This document shows, in pieces, positions 31,481 to 44,200 of a stretch of DNA of 64,000 nucleotides. A program made the position numbers and the translations under genes. The notes under the pieces were generated by a model that worked only from the letters and a program-made list of their open reading frames with translations, had not been told where the DNA came from and did no database searches. This DNA is from Owenia fusiformis. Its lineage: Eukaryota > Annelida > Polychaeta > Sabellida > Oweniidae. The stretch covers positions 8,982,030-9,046,029 of the forward strand of contig CAIIXF020000009.1 in assembly GCA_903813345.2 (NCBI GenBank), in the 5' to 3' direction. Numbering within the stretch: position 1 is the stretch's first letter; every line of letters starts with the position of its first letter.

Positions 31481-31488
31481 TCTGTCAG

Positions 31489-32010
31489 ATGCCAGCTGCC
31501 CCGCCCAAGGGATGGGTGCCAGAACGGGTATATCGCTGCTTGGCCCAATTTGTTTCCAAGCAAGATTGGGAACTACATCGTTCAAATGCGCATTTGGCCA
31601 CCGTCGCCTGTGGGGTGGGAGATTGTTCGAAGATGTTTATCCCTACCCAGGTTGAGGAGCTCGCATTCCATCGGCGGAGGCACCTTAATCTGGGCGCTGG
31701 TGAAGAGGTCAGTGGTGAGCCGTCAAGGAAGAGGAAGAGAGAGGAGGGGGATGGCACGGGCCAGGAGCTGGGGGTCGATCCCGCATCGATCTCGACGCCC
31801 AAGCTCCAAGCCTTTGTGCATCCCCAGGAGGAGCAACAACATGAAGAGGACAACCAGCCCCAAACTCGGGGCCTGAGGGCAGAGAGTGTTGGCCCCATAT
31901 TAGGCAAATGCGCCAGCGATGTAGAGAGGTTGCTAAGAGGGCCAGGGGCAGACCTTGGTGATGTGAACATTGACAATGTGGACATCGACGAATTGCTTAA
32001 CCTTGTTTGA
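31489..32010 (+). CDS. GC-rich C2H2 zinc-finger protein, 173 residues
   Basis: The frame starts 8 bp after an acceptor-like 'ttattttattgtag'. It carries a degenerate first finger (YRCLAQFVSKQDWELHRSNAH) and a second with C-x4-C, F and H-x3-H (ACGVGDCSKMF...FHRRRH). A basic KRKREE stretch that could be a nuclear signal follows, then a Gln/Glu-rich linker, and an acidic-hydrophobic end (NVDIDELLNLV) resembling a transactivation or cofactor-binding motif. GC content is far above the flanks and codon third positions favour G and C, which suggests different origin or strong selection. Nuclear nucleic-acid binding is inferred; no precise family. Confidence 0.55.
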   Translation: MPAAPPKGWVPERVYRCLAQFVSKQDWELHRSNAHLATVACGVGDCSKMFIPTQVEELAFHRRRHLNLGAGEEVSGEPSRKRKREEGDGTGQELGVDPASISTPKLQAFVHPQEEQQHEEDNQPQTRGLRAESVGPILGKCASDVERLLRGPGADLGDVNIDNVDIDELLNLV

Positions 32011-32535
32011 TGTGCATGATAATGTTTTAGCGTTTTAAACGCACGCGTCCTATCGATGAATACATTATTATTCATTTGAAATATTGTTTTCTGTGATTTA
32101 AGCACTATTAACGGCTGCTATCAAGTGGTTATAATGATGATTTTATTTCTGTGGTTGAGGACAACCATTAATATTTTAAGAGGGGGGTAGTTGTGTGAGT
32201 AATAACACATAGTCTAATTCTTATCTTTCTCTTAGCCACAGATTAATATAAACAACATTATTATTGGAGACAAGGAACAAGTATCTCATTTATAAACAAA
32301 CTTGCTTTTCCTTATGATATGAACAACTATGCCAGAATGCGACGTTTGTATGCCAATTGAGACACATTTATGCCAAATCATAATTGAGCGTATTCCAAAC
32401 TCTCTTTTCCCAAGGAATACCAAAATACCGCATTCGCTATACTGAGCTAGAAATATTGTAAACATACAATCAACTCTGTGAAATCATAACAATCACAGAG
32501 GTGATTGTGTAACAAATGTACTGTCTATTTGTATA
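32011..32535. other. No feature recognised
   Basis: AT-rich 3' flank of the GC-rich frame; no clear polyadenylation pattern or repeat. Confidence 0.4.
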
Positions 32536-32906
32536 AACAATTATACCTATGAGGAATCTTCGGTCTCAGGAAAGAAAGCTGGATGATTTTGCCACACTAA
32601 ACTTGGCACCAATTTTCTATTCTCTGAGACCGACGATGCCATCATCGGCTAATTTAGTTGGCTAATTTTTAGTCGGCTAATATTATTAACTAATTAACAA
32701 AAAGAAAACCAGCAAACTATAAAAAGAAATGTTCCAATGAATTAATTAGAATTAACATTTAGATTTTGACAAAGAGCATGTTACAAGAAAGATATTAAGA
32801 CATGGAATATAAAAACTATTGTAAAAAGTAGAATAAAATATGAATCAATAAGCAAATAGAGAATTTATGTTAACTTTATATCTGATAGATATAAAAAGAC
32901 TAACAG
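32536..32906. repeat. Dispersed repeat B, copy 2, interrupted by an LTR element
   Basis: Matches 9347-9711 including the long hairpin (32546-32648). The similarity ends at 'aaaaagactaaca', where the LTR with TGTAGCGACC begins. Confidence 0.9.
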
Positions 32907-32907
32907 T

Positions 32908-33945
32908 TGTAGCGACCCACCCTGTATATAGCTATTTATTATAACATATTTAATCAGTGTGTGCCCCTTTAATATCTATAATAATCAGTGTTTAACCATA
33001 TCATGTCCCTTTAACATGATCATTTTATTTCAAGACATAGGCCTGAACCATCGTATCAGAGCCAGTATATTTATAAAAAAAACTATTTATCATTGTGAAA
33101 CACTGAATTTGCAGTCTCAACTTTGCGTCACTTTACAAGGTGACATCATTTCTTAGTCCATACCTCATAATTCTTGTCCAATAAGCTGCTCTTTCTGCCT
33201 TTTTTACTACCCTAAGTAGCCCTAGAAAACTCAACTTTGCGTCACTTTACAAGGTGACATCATTTCTTAGTCCATACCTCATAATTCTTGTCCAATAAGC
33301 TGCTCTTTCTGCCTTTTTTACTACCCTAAGTAGCCCTAGAAAACCCTGGTAATATCCCATTTTTAGCAACATTACATATATCTTTACCTACGTCGTCTCC
33401 AAGATTGCGTATGTCCATCTGTCGCTATATAAACAAGTGTCTAGCAGATACAATGTAACAATTCCCGCACCGCTGAGCTCGAGATTCAATAAACACACTC
33501 GCTACGGTACCAAAGATTGCTTCACGATCACACAAGAATCCGGATACAGATGAACATAATTTATGATCAGAAGAGGGGGATTGGCGTTTGAGTAAGTTAA
33601 TCTAAGTACGGTATAGAGATCTATAGCATTCCATTAGGGAGTGAAGACATTTGAAGACAGTAATATTGAACGATAATTGAACTTTTTTGGTGTGGTGATA
33701 ATTAAAGTACCTAATCCCTTACTCTTTTTAGCTTGCTGTGTTGTATTTGTGTAGGTTTGTTTATATTTCACCCTGTAACTTCACCCTTTTTACACTAGAC
33801 CTATCATTCTATCATATTCCTGACACCGATTCATCACTTACCTCATTAGTAATTTCTTATGATGTGCTAGTCCAATTTCCCTTTGTTCTGGCTCACACTA
33901 CCTATTTTTATAATTCACTTCAGGGTTATTGGATTATATTTTACA
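32908..33945 (+). mobile_element. LTR, family 3 (gypsy type)
   Basis: About 1.04 kb from TGTAGCGACC to TTTTACA. It has a TATA box (tatataaac, 33426) and AATAAA (33488-33493), and a primer-binding site follows. An internal 114-bp tandem duplication (33116-33229 and 33230-33343) lies in U3. Confidence 0.75.
33116..33343 (+). repeat. 114-bp tandem duplication within the LTR
   Basis: 'ctcaactttgcgtcacttta' starts at 33116 and at 33230; the two units are essentially identical through 'agtagccctagaaaa'. Confidence 0.95.
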
Positions 33946-33946
33946 A

Positions 33947-33990
33947 TGGTGGCAGCGGTGGGATTCGAACCCCCGCCTCAATGAGACTGG
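33947..33990 (+). other. Primer-binding site with extended antisense tRNA-Leu sequence
   Basis: 'tggtggcagcggtggga' is complementary to the 3' end of an animal tRNA-Leu plus CCA. The match goes on through the T arm (ttcgaaccc), one mismatch, cgcctc, and after a small indel gagactgg, which corresponds to the long variable arm of tRNA-Leu. A usual primer site is about 18 nt; here about 44 nt of the tRNA appear copied. The tRNA sequence was recalled, not searched. Confidence 0.65.
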
Positions 33991-34167
33991 TGTGGAAAGT
34001 ACTTTAAGAAGAGCTAGAGAAAACCTCTACAGGCCTAACATGTCCTCTAATGTGAAACAATATATTTCGAAATGTGACACCTGTCGATCATTTGAAATTT
34101 CTCAACCCAAAGAGAAACCGTGTGGCATCTCACGAGATGATCATATAAGCATCACTTACCTGCTGTG
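33991..34167 (+). pseudogene. Gypsy integrase fragment fused to the primer site
   Basis: The frame reads STLRRARENLYRPNMSSNV and KQYISKCDTCRSFEISQPKE, the zinc-binding (H2C2) N-terminal part of a gypsy integrase with the CDTC pair. It starts directly after the primer site: gag, protease and reverse transcriptase are absent. It ends at a stop at 34165-34167. Confidence 0.8.
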
Positions 34168-34169
34168 AT

Positions 34170-34985
34170 TAGAGTTAAATAAAGTTAATGTTTTGAATTC
34201 GATGTTCCAAAACAACAATATGTACACGATATTGACAAGGCCCTTGATAAGTTACACCATTTAACTATTAATCATTACATTGCTCTTCTCAATCTTTCCT
34301 ACAATAAAACAAATGAATTTAAGGGTCAATAGTTATAATTCTTAAATAACACTTCAAAAATCAATTCTCTTTGAAATAAACCTTATTTTTGATCAAATAG
34401 TACACACTTCGAAAAAGTTGAATGTCAAATTCTGAACTAAATATGCACCTTTGTTAATTATAGAGGCAAGCTTTTATAAATATAGAAATGGTTTATATCC
34501 AGGTCTATTGGTTGAGCAAATTACACATTATTTAGTGTTATATATTTCAAGGGTTATTCAGAATAAGAATTAAAGCTATAAGCCCTTAAATGAAAAATTG
34601 TAAATTTACCTGACTCAATTTTCTCAAAACCTTAGCTGAAGTACAAATACTAGCTTACTATTCAACAGTATGATAAAAAAATACTTACATCTACTCATTA
34701 AGGAATAAAGACCGGGATTTCATGATTTATGGCTAATATATGACCTAAAATTTTATTCTGTTTATTGTTAAAAGACCGAAATTGTGTAGTGATTGAGCAA
34801 TGGCCAGAATAAAATTTGAGGTCAAATATTTGATACAAAGCATAATATCAAGGTCTTTGTTACGATTTGATAAACACAAGAAACACAACTTAATTGTTCT
34901 AGCTATTGTGACGTCATATATCATATTAGAATTCTTATTATATCCCATAATGCACAAAATCAAATCTGTTTTTATATTCTATTTA
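34170..34985. other. AT-rich flank between the gypsy relic and TRMT10A
   Basis: No coding content. It contains an imperfect long hairpin at 34704-34866, whose inner arms 34743-34761 and 34805-34823 match 18 of 19 bases. Confidence 0.5.
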
Positions 34986-34987
34986 AT

Positions 34988-34993
34988 TTTATT
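34988..34993 (-). terminator. Polyadenylation signal of TRMT10A-like gene
   Basis: AATAAA on the minus strand, about 75 bp after the stop codon at 35069. It would give a 3' untranslated region near 100 nt. Confidence 0.6.
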
Positions 34994-35068
34994 TGTATGA
35001 CTTTTTATCACTAGACAACTAATGATATTCAATGTGAAGAACTAATTTAGCTCAAATTAAAGTCATTA

Positions 35069-35268
35069 TTACTCAATGTTTGATTGAAGATTAATATTAG
35101 TCTTATCATCCTGAGTATCATCATTGTAGTTTGTAGATTCAATGTTATCAATGTCTTTATCTTTGGTTTCATCAACCTTGGCTGTTGCTCCTTTTCTCAT
35201 TGGGAGAACTTTTAAAAAAGCTTCTTTCCAATCCTTGCTGTCAGTGTAGTTGACCATGATCTCAAACA
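35069..35268 (-). CDS. TRMT10A: TRMT10A-like coding exon 6 with stop codon
   Basis: Begins after 'atgttttttttag', completing a Val codon (NHV|FEIM). It encodes [18 protein letters not shown] and an acidic tail, stop at 35069-35071. Confidence 0.92.
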
Positions 35269-38200
35269 CTAAAAAAACATATTTCATAATATATTTCAAG
35301 TGCCAAAGGGAAAGGACCAAAAGTTGTAATGGACCTTAGCAAGAAAAACTCTAAGTGCATACCAGTCAAGAAAAACAAACCCCATATATCCTTAAACCAT
35401 GATCTAATGTGAAAAGAAACAATATCTAATGCCCCCTTTCCCCCACCGTTCAAGTTATATAAAGTTGAGTGAAAACAATGAGCATGGTCTACACTATAAT
35501 TCACTTAACAGTAATAATTCAATTATGAATGCAGTTAAAAAAGTGTGTTGAAAAGAATATTTGTGCAACCCTGACAATAGTATTATACAATAGAATAATA
35601 AACATTTATCAAAATAATATGAGACAATTAAAGTATCTTACCATGGTTAATTGTGAGTGTCCTTGAGGATTTCATTTGTAGATATTCTCCTATAGGCAAC
35701 TGAGCATGTTGAAGCCCCTTTTCTTTAGCTAGCTTGTAACAAAGACCCTGCAATGTGTGATTTGATACTGCAGTGAAGTTATACAAAATGTTAATCTTGC
35801 AAAAAGAAATAATAATACAACAGATACATGCTGTCATATCAAAAGATCTTGAAAGAGAATGTATACAATCAAATAAATTGATCAGTTGATTACAGGATGT
35901 CTCATATTAAACCAACGGATCTCATAGTAACAGGGTAACCACATTGAGTTAAGAGAATCCAAATATTTATTGGAAAATAATTATCAGCCATTGCAAATTC
36001 CATTAAAGTCAATTAGTCAAACAAATAGATGGTGAAATAAAAGCAAAAAACTTAAAAATCGTTTTCATTCATTAAATCTTAATTCTAAATTTTGACCACT
36101 TCATTGAATGTACACTTACACTTCTCATAATATTTCACTACTCATTGTAAATACCATTATGTGGCACCTAATACTCCCTCTTGGGGGTCATAGCCACTAC
36201 AACCTGTTTAATAAAAAAAATGTATTGTCACTTTTGGTCATGACGTATTTCAAATGTTTCAACAGGAGGGTTATGAATTTTATTTAGCACACAAATGGGC
36301 AGTAAAAGTCTATTCCGTGATGAAACAGCCTGGTTATAGAGTGAAAGTGGAGCATGTTGCACGGAATTGTTCATTTATAGGAACTATCATTAGACACCCA
36401 AGAGAAAAACTTGCCAGAATTGTTTAGATTAGTGCTGGTTGAAGTGTTTGCAAGACAAACTTGTTTGATTTAGTTTAAAAACTGTCAATTGTGTCTGTTA
36501 TTAGTGATTTGATTGGAACCTCCATAAAGAACCTCATTTAGGGGAGGCATCAAAAGTTCGATGTCGGATCGGAAACTAAATAAATCTAGTTTTGACTCTG
36601 ACCCCCCCCCCCCCTCCCCCCAAAACTATATACCATGAAAGTTGATCGCTGACTTCCGGTTTGAGAATTTGAAAAATTATTGCTAAACACTGTTATCCTT
36701 TGAAGGTGCTAGATTATGATATATTACTTGTGTTATTGTATGTAGCATGTTGTATAATCTTATATGTAACTTTGATGTAAGTCTGCACCTTTAACTTGGT
36801 TTCAAACCCTAATGCCTTCATTGGCTAAGCTTAAGGCTGAGGCTATATTTAACACAGCCGAGAATATGATATAAGTACAGATGATAGGGTTTTGGTAGTT
36901 GGTTCTGTACAAAGTATTGGTGCTGTAAAAAGAGTTGGTTTTGTGAATAGAGATTGAAGCCAAGTAACTGAAACAGACTATTGAATGAACTTGTACTTAG
37001 TGATTTAAAAAGGAGGAAATATTCTTATACAATATACTTGGATTGAACTGAATAACTGACTTGTTATGTTACACTTGATGTAATGGAGTTTGGTTTGATG
37101 AACACTGAACATTATAAATAATAAACACCAACAGCTGAACTGAAGGACAACTCCACAAAAAAGTAATAGCACTTCAGCAATTAATAATACAGAACCCATA
37201 AACAAATAAACAACAAAACCAAGATTGGTTTCACTGGTGCCGTTAAGCCAGGGTCTCGAATTTGGGAAACCGCGGACACAACGCAGGAGGTCATCGCAGG
37301 GACGACAAAGTACAGAAACGACAACGTGCAGAGACGACAGCGTGCAGAGATGACAACGCGCAGAGACGACAGCGTGCAGAGACAACAAAGGGCAACGTGT
37401 GGTGGAACATCAAGAAAATAAAGCATGGATGCGGCCGTGGAAGTCTAAAGATCCAAAGACAACATAGTTAACAGTCCTAGGTGATAAAGGGTTGAGGCGA
37501 GAGACAGAGGAAGGGTGAGTTGATGTCCCAACATAGCAACAGTCATATTAAAAATAAACGCTCATGTTTAAACCGTATGTTTCTCGAGTCTATATTTGGC
37601 TCGAATGACACATGATATTGGTACATCTCCGGTGTCAATGACTGTATATTTGTCGTCTGTTGTCTATCTCGTAAAATGCTACATCTCTGGCGTCGTTTTA
37701 CTCGTGTCTCTTCTCAGTTGACATACAACATTATATCCCGGTGTTGATTGAGGAGTTTAAACCTTATATTTCTAGAGTCTATATTGGGCTGGAGGGAGAC
37801 ATGAAATTGGAACATCTCTGGTGTCAACGATTGTACTCTGATGTAATTAGTGGCCAGGTGTATCGGTTCGCCAGATGTTCCCTTCATTTCAACTGCTGGC
37901 CCCTCTTCTCTTTCCAGCGCATACATCATTCGGGACTTCCTCTCCTGTGCTGCAGGGACTGGCCGGTGTGAATTCTGGGAGCCTGTCTGGGTGGCTGCAA
38001 TTTACCTAGATATTTGTTTTTTTATTAATTAAAATTTCTTGATTTTAAAGAAAAAATTTTTATAACATATGAATACATATATATTAGCAAAAATACAAAG
38101 AATACAAGTACAGGAATACATTTAATTTTACTTCTTATAGAATTTATTACAAATCAGCTTTAACATATTAAAATCTATATTGAATTTATTTAGTAAAAAT

Positions 38201-41200
38201 ACACTATTGCAAGACAAAAGGTCTGATGAAACTTGTAGCCTTAAGTTAATTTAAATTGTTGTTTAACCAAACCATATCATCAAGTGAGTATTTTGATAAT
38301 TCTTATGTTTTTAATCTACCTAGATACAATACGCTGTGTAATAAATCGTTTAAGTCGTCACCTCTTCACAGCAAGTGGATATATGTTTATTCACTAATTA
38401 TCTATAAACCTAGTATTTAACAGCTAATCTTCTTGCCTTCTTGGACGCAAGCATATTTTCCACTAATTATTCGTACATTAAGGATTTAAATGAACAAACA
38501 TATACATTAGTTATGTTCGACCCTATTCACGTTCTGTATTGTTGACTTATTAATTGTTCTATAAATGTTGACAATCTCTGTTATTGTTCTTGCAATCCGT
38601 TGTTGCTTTTCTGACAAAATATCTTGGCATAACCAATCGTAACAAGAACATCAGCCATGTCGTCTTCGGTAGCAGCTGGCTATGGTTCAGTGTTACACTG
38701 AGACCTAACCTGTCAATTACACTGGACGTCTTCTTAACTGTTTGTTTAACTTTACTGTCTACCTTCGCTAGGATTTTCTCATTCCTAGACAAGAGTGCCT
38801 TCCTTTGAGTTTTGGACTGAAGGTATTCCCCATAAGTTCCTTTAATACACTTCACTATTCCCTGAGTGTGATTATTGTTATTGGTGGTTTTCTTTGCATC
38901 CTCTTGTCCACTCTACCAGGCACCTGTTGGTCCGGTCGACACTCAGCCGCTGCGCCCCATATTCGGGGAATATATATTAACACTAGTTCCACATAAATGA
39001 ACGAAGTACCATTTAACTTAAGTTATAACTAGTTCAAAGAAACATTATTTTAAGTACTTTATTTCAACAATTTCAATTTTATTATTCACTACTACATAAA
39101 TAAGTGTATTCATTGTGGTATGTAAGCATATGCCAAACTAATTAATCAGAATGGTGAATTGATATCATTAGTTATTAATGTATAAATCCTTATCAGAGTA
39201 GAATTTGTTGTCAGAGAGTTAATAAAGTTACTAACAACCAGATTCACCCTTCTCTGATTTTCTTAAAGGCCGGTTCTAAAGTTGCTGGCAACGTGTTCGT
39301 TTTTATACTAACTTGTATAAAGAGATCCCAAAGTCATCCTTTTCAGCTTTTCTTAAAGGCCGGTTCTAAAAGTTGCTACCAACTTTTATTTAAATATCTT
39401 GTTACACCCACATACGAATGTTGGTTCAAGCGGCCCATTTAATGTGTATCGAAATATAAGTGACACACAAAAAAAACTATCTTAAAACTACAAATTAAAC
39501 ATAAATGTAACATTCTAAATTCGAATTGAGTCAACTGATGCTTTGATCAGGTGATAAGTTTAGCCCAGAAGGTCATTAAATTTTATATAAGTCAAGTCTA
39601 GAGCCCCACAAAATGAGTGCACTGCACACCTCATATCATATATTAATATCACATCTCATTCTTTGCCGGGGTCTTACATATTAACCCAGGTATGGGGTAG
39701 CACCTGAAGTCGTGGTTTCTCTTTATTATATGTTGTCACAATGACGAGTCTTTTGCTTCTTGCTAGATCATCATGGGCCCATGAGTCAGCCAGTCCTTAC
39801 AGTTGTATTAGTGGGAGCATTGAGGCTTTTTTTAGCTAGCCTGAGCTTTTTATGTAATTCACGAGCCCAGATTTCAGCTCGAACTCTATGAATTGCTCTA
39901 TGAGCGCTTGCTCCCACCAAAGATGGGGGTGTACTCTCCCAAGACGGTGTTTGTGAACGGTTTTCTAGGGAAAATTGCTGCATCCAATATTGTTTGGGTG
40001 AGTACACCAGCCAAGGTGATGGTTCCTGATTCACCCTCTTGAGCTGGGCGGAAGATGTCCTGTCATCCAACTCCATTATTTCGGGTGAATCACATCCATA
40101 TGCTAGCGTTGAAGCAGGAGATACGGGCATGTCATTATGTATTTGCTTCCCCGGCAATTTCGAATGGTTACATATACTTTTATATTTTATGTCACAAAGT
40201 ACCACGGTCAGGGTTTTTAAATTAAAACTGTCCATCAGTCTTTTGCTTGCCCCCCTACGCCCTACCCCATCAACATATGTAAGTATTATATATCTTGTTC
40301 ATTTAATATGATTTCAGAGAAGAATTGGAAGTCGGGTTTCCAAGAGAAAGAAATACCGGAAGAAGCTAAGCATCAACAGGTGAGCACTTTAGTTTTATAT
40401 ATTGCCTAAGAATAGTAGCGTTATGCTTCGCTTTGAGAGGATTTACAGATTTGTTGCCCGCGATTATATACGCAATCGGTGGATAAGACATTCATGGTTT
40501 CAGAATATTTTGAGCTGAAATGTGTTTTTTTGGCTTTGTAACAGGTGGTTGAGCTTTGCAGTATAATTCATATTGGAATTCAAATATAAACAAATTATCG
40601 CATGTTTTTTAGAGTAAGCTTTCAGTAAATTAATCTTCAGATAAACATTTAAAATGTTTATACGAGCATGATATCTCTCGTATGGGCTTATATGTTTACG
40701 TTTATGTTTCTTTATTTTCCTCCCTGTTGGGGAGAGCGTAAAAATGTAGATCAAATTAAATTAAATAATTTACAATAGTTAAAAGTATAAAAAAGAGATT
40801 CAGCATATTTACAGAAGCATGTTCTTAAGATGTACTATTTACTTTGTTTAAGGTTGAAGCTCTTTTCCCAACAATGAAGAACAAATTATGAGATATCCAC
40901 TTTGAGGGCAGTAATGAGATCATTCCGGAATTCACATACCAATGTTACAAAATAGGCAAATAAGGTCTATATCACGTCTTTCAGGGCTGGGTGAAAAGGC
41001 ATAACAAATGCTTAAAAAGTGCTGGTAACTACTTTGATGGGTTAAAATTGATGGAAGAATAATAATAGTTTCTATGAACATTAATGAATATACTTAATGA
41101 AATCATACAACCTAAACAGTATCTTACATATTCAGCAATGAATAGTGTCTTAACATCATTTAAAATTGCTGTAGATTTTTCAAATTTGGTATTTTGGTAT

Positions 41201-44200
41201 TTTTCTGAGCTCCACCTTGTCGCATCACCAATTAGCATGGTAGCAAAAATAATAGGATAATGATGTCATAGAACAATGAAATCTTCATGGTGGGATCCTA
41301 TATATTTGGGTTATACTGTGTGAAAAAATATCTAAGAAGAGATAAAAAATGGCAAAAATAGAGCCAACCCTCCAGAAATTCCCGATCACCCGTCGTGTAA
41401 CTTTTGTATAAATTTGTAAATAAATTGTAAATAAATTTTTAACCTCAACCTTGGCAAAAATAGAGCCAACCCTCCAGAAATTCCTGATCACCCCCGTGTA
41501 TCTTTTGTATAAATTTGTAAATAAATTGTAAATAAATTTTTAACCTCAACATTGCGAGTTTGTTATTCCTATCAATCAGCAATCAAAACCTTTAGGCTAC
41601 CAACTTTTTCCGCATATTGATTTCGCATTTCCCATATACGTATATTCATCACTCACTAAAAATAGGCATACCCCATCCAGATCATAGAAATTAACTGTTA
41701 TTCTTTACAAGTAAGATGAATTTTTATCTACTGATATCATCTGTTCTCAACCTCAATATATATCATAAACGATGTTCAACTCTCTCCTATACTCCCTATA
41801 TCAATAGACTAAATGTTTTTTGAAATGGAGAATTTGCATCGATATCTGCTGAAAAATATCCAATATGTTATTTGGTTTTATGGTATAAATACAATTCTTA
41901 CGCCATGTTTCTCTAATTTTATTACACATAAAATATTTAAAAGATATGTAATATGAATTGCACTGAAAGAGGCTATAACTAGAGTGTCTGTTTCACCAAT
42001 CCATATCAAGGTGGTGAAACAGACACTCTGGATTACTACTAAGGAGGTTCTTCTATGGACTTTGAGCATTCTTGATCAAAATGTGGAAAATATGTAGAAC
42101 TTCTACTTGATTCTTCTTCAATTAAAGATGAATTCAGTCAAAAAGTGTTTGTAACACATTCTAGAACATTTTAGTATAGTCAGTGGGATGACTATTTCCA
42201 ATAGAATCTCTGATTTAATATACCAATTAAAATTTGTAACATGTGCTAGCGATAAACAACATAATTAAAGACTCACTTGCTAGTGTGCCTAACTTCCTAC
42301 TCTGTTCCATTGCCATATATGGTGAGTCACTTGCCATATATGGTTAAGACACTCAATATATCGGAGAGGGTATATAACTGACATCAACCATTCTAATCAG
42401 AGAGTCACTCCACTTTCATCAACCTAAACACATCTTCTGTTGGAACTCTGTTATCTTTGGATTGGATCTTCATTGTCTTACATCAACTATTGTGGATATA
42501 ATACCTTGCGCAAATACCAGCCGAAACGCGTAAGATTGGGGACCAAAGCTTTCAAATGAAGGGAGAGTATTGTTATGCGTATTGCTATGTGTTCCTAAAT
42601 ACATATTCGCCAGTCTACTAGCTGTAACTCAAGAGGCAACATCTCTAGCTAACATCTACTGATCTTGGGTTGCAGTTAGGAGATTCAAGGCTTTGCATTA
42701 GATGCTTGTTAGAATAGTCTTATTGTGAATAATAAAGGAATTGAGATCATATATCTTAGTTACATTATCGTACCCCTAGACCAGAGACAAAAGTATTATA
42801 ATACAAGAAGCGGCAAGCGTAACAATATCGCTAAGCTCAACACAGCAGTATTTGATTATAATTCCATAAAGAGACCTAGAAATTTTCCCAAATAATTGTT
42901 AAAGAATCTCTTTATGGCAAACAGTCAGAAACATAACAGAAATACAAGATTTAAATTTGACTTGGTCACAAATAAATATAATTCAGAAATAGTTAAGAAA
43001 TGTATTATGCGCCAAGGCCAGACACTCTGGAACAATCTGATAGCTGCCATTAGGAAACTAAATTCTTCATGCAAACTTAAGAATGATTTTAAAAAGTATA
43101 TACAAAGTTGTTGATTTTCTTTCTCAGAGATATTTATTTTTATTTTTGACGTTTCATAGGATGTCCATCCTACTTCTTCAGAAATAAAATTATATTTGAA
43201 TCAAACTGAAATAATTAATTATTACATAACAATGAGACAAATAGCAACCGTTACTATAGAAAACTTCGTTGATTTAAATTTAAATTAAGTCAGTTAAAAA
43301 ATCCGTTATTTATGAGCCGCCAATTGTATATTTGATTGCAATATTATATAAGTGGAGAATTGTTTATAAGTATTATAATATAACCGAAAACATATTATTG
43401 TTTATCTTACATATTTAGACTGAAATATTATTCTCATATATATTTAATTAACTCTGTCAATAAGCTTATTGTTGCTTATGAGCAGACAATTGCACATTTG
43501 ATTGCAATATTACGACATGAAAGCATCTGAACAAAATAAAGTTTCAATTTCAAATGATGCAGCCTATGATAGCAATACCTATGGTGACAGATCAAAGATA
43601 GGGCAGAACGCAACCCGAGCTTTCACAATAGCAGTCGAAAATCATACCCAAGCCCAGCAGATTATAGGGTATTGCCTGCAGCTAAAACACTGTTGGAGAG
43701 GGGCTTATTCAAATGCTTTAGGCCTTGATGTGCAATGCCCGGGCCATGAAAATTGCACTGCCAATAAGCAAAAAGCCCACTCTTTCACTGAATTTGAAAT
43801 GGGCCAAGAAGTTGCCAAGCAACTCAAGGAATGTGATTTAACAGTGGAATATGTAACCACTGATGGAGATGCTAAGGGGTCCCAAGGTATACAATCCTCA
43901 ATCCTATTACAAATACCATAATATAGACCAATCAGTCATATGAGTGCGGGATTGCTTAACTTTATATATTGAAAACATATTGTTGTTTATGAGTTAAGAA
44001 TTGTAACTCATAAACTAAAAAAAAAATAACATAAAAGAGATTGTAAGAGTTTGGGTGTGTCCGTTTTGGTTGTCTGGTTGATTGATGTATGCCCGTAGGA
44101 TTGCTGTCTGGTGTGCTACTATTGCTGATCTTTGTATCATATAATAAAGTTAATATAACCAACTGGATTTGTCGTGTGAAGTATAATATTCCTGTAACAA

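Noticed and set aside
31485-32105. 206-codon minus-strand frame opposite the zinc-finger gene
   Set aside because: Ser/Pro/Cys-rich shadow of the GC-rich plus-strand frame, which carries the real zinc-finger motifs.
35262-35504. 80-codon minus-strand frame
   Set aside because: It spans a TRMT10A intron and the exon 6 boundary; the coding part is explained by the gene.
36600-36618. C-rich run as a functional element
   Set aside because: Simple poly-C tract, like those at 57272, 63683 and 63819 and the G tract at 62537.
37005-37471. Overlapping frames with repeated Cys/Leu or Gln/Arg patterns
   Set aside because: Translation of the 16-bp minisatellite.
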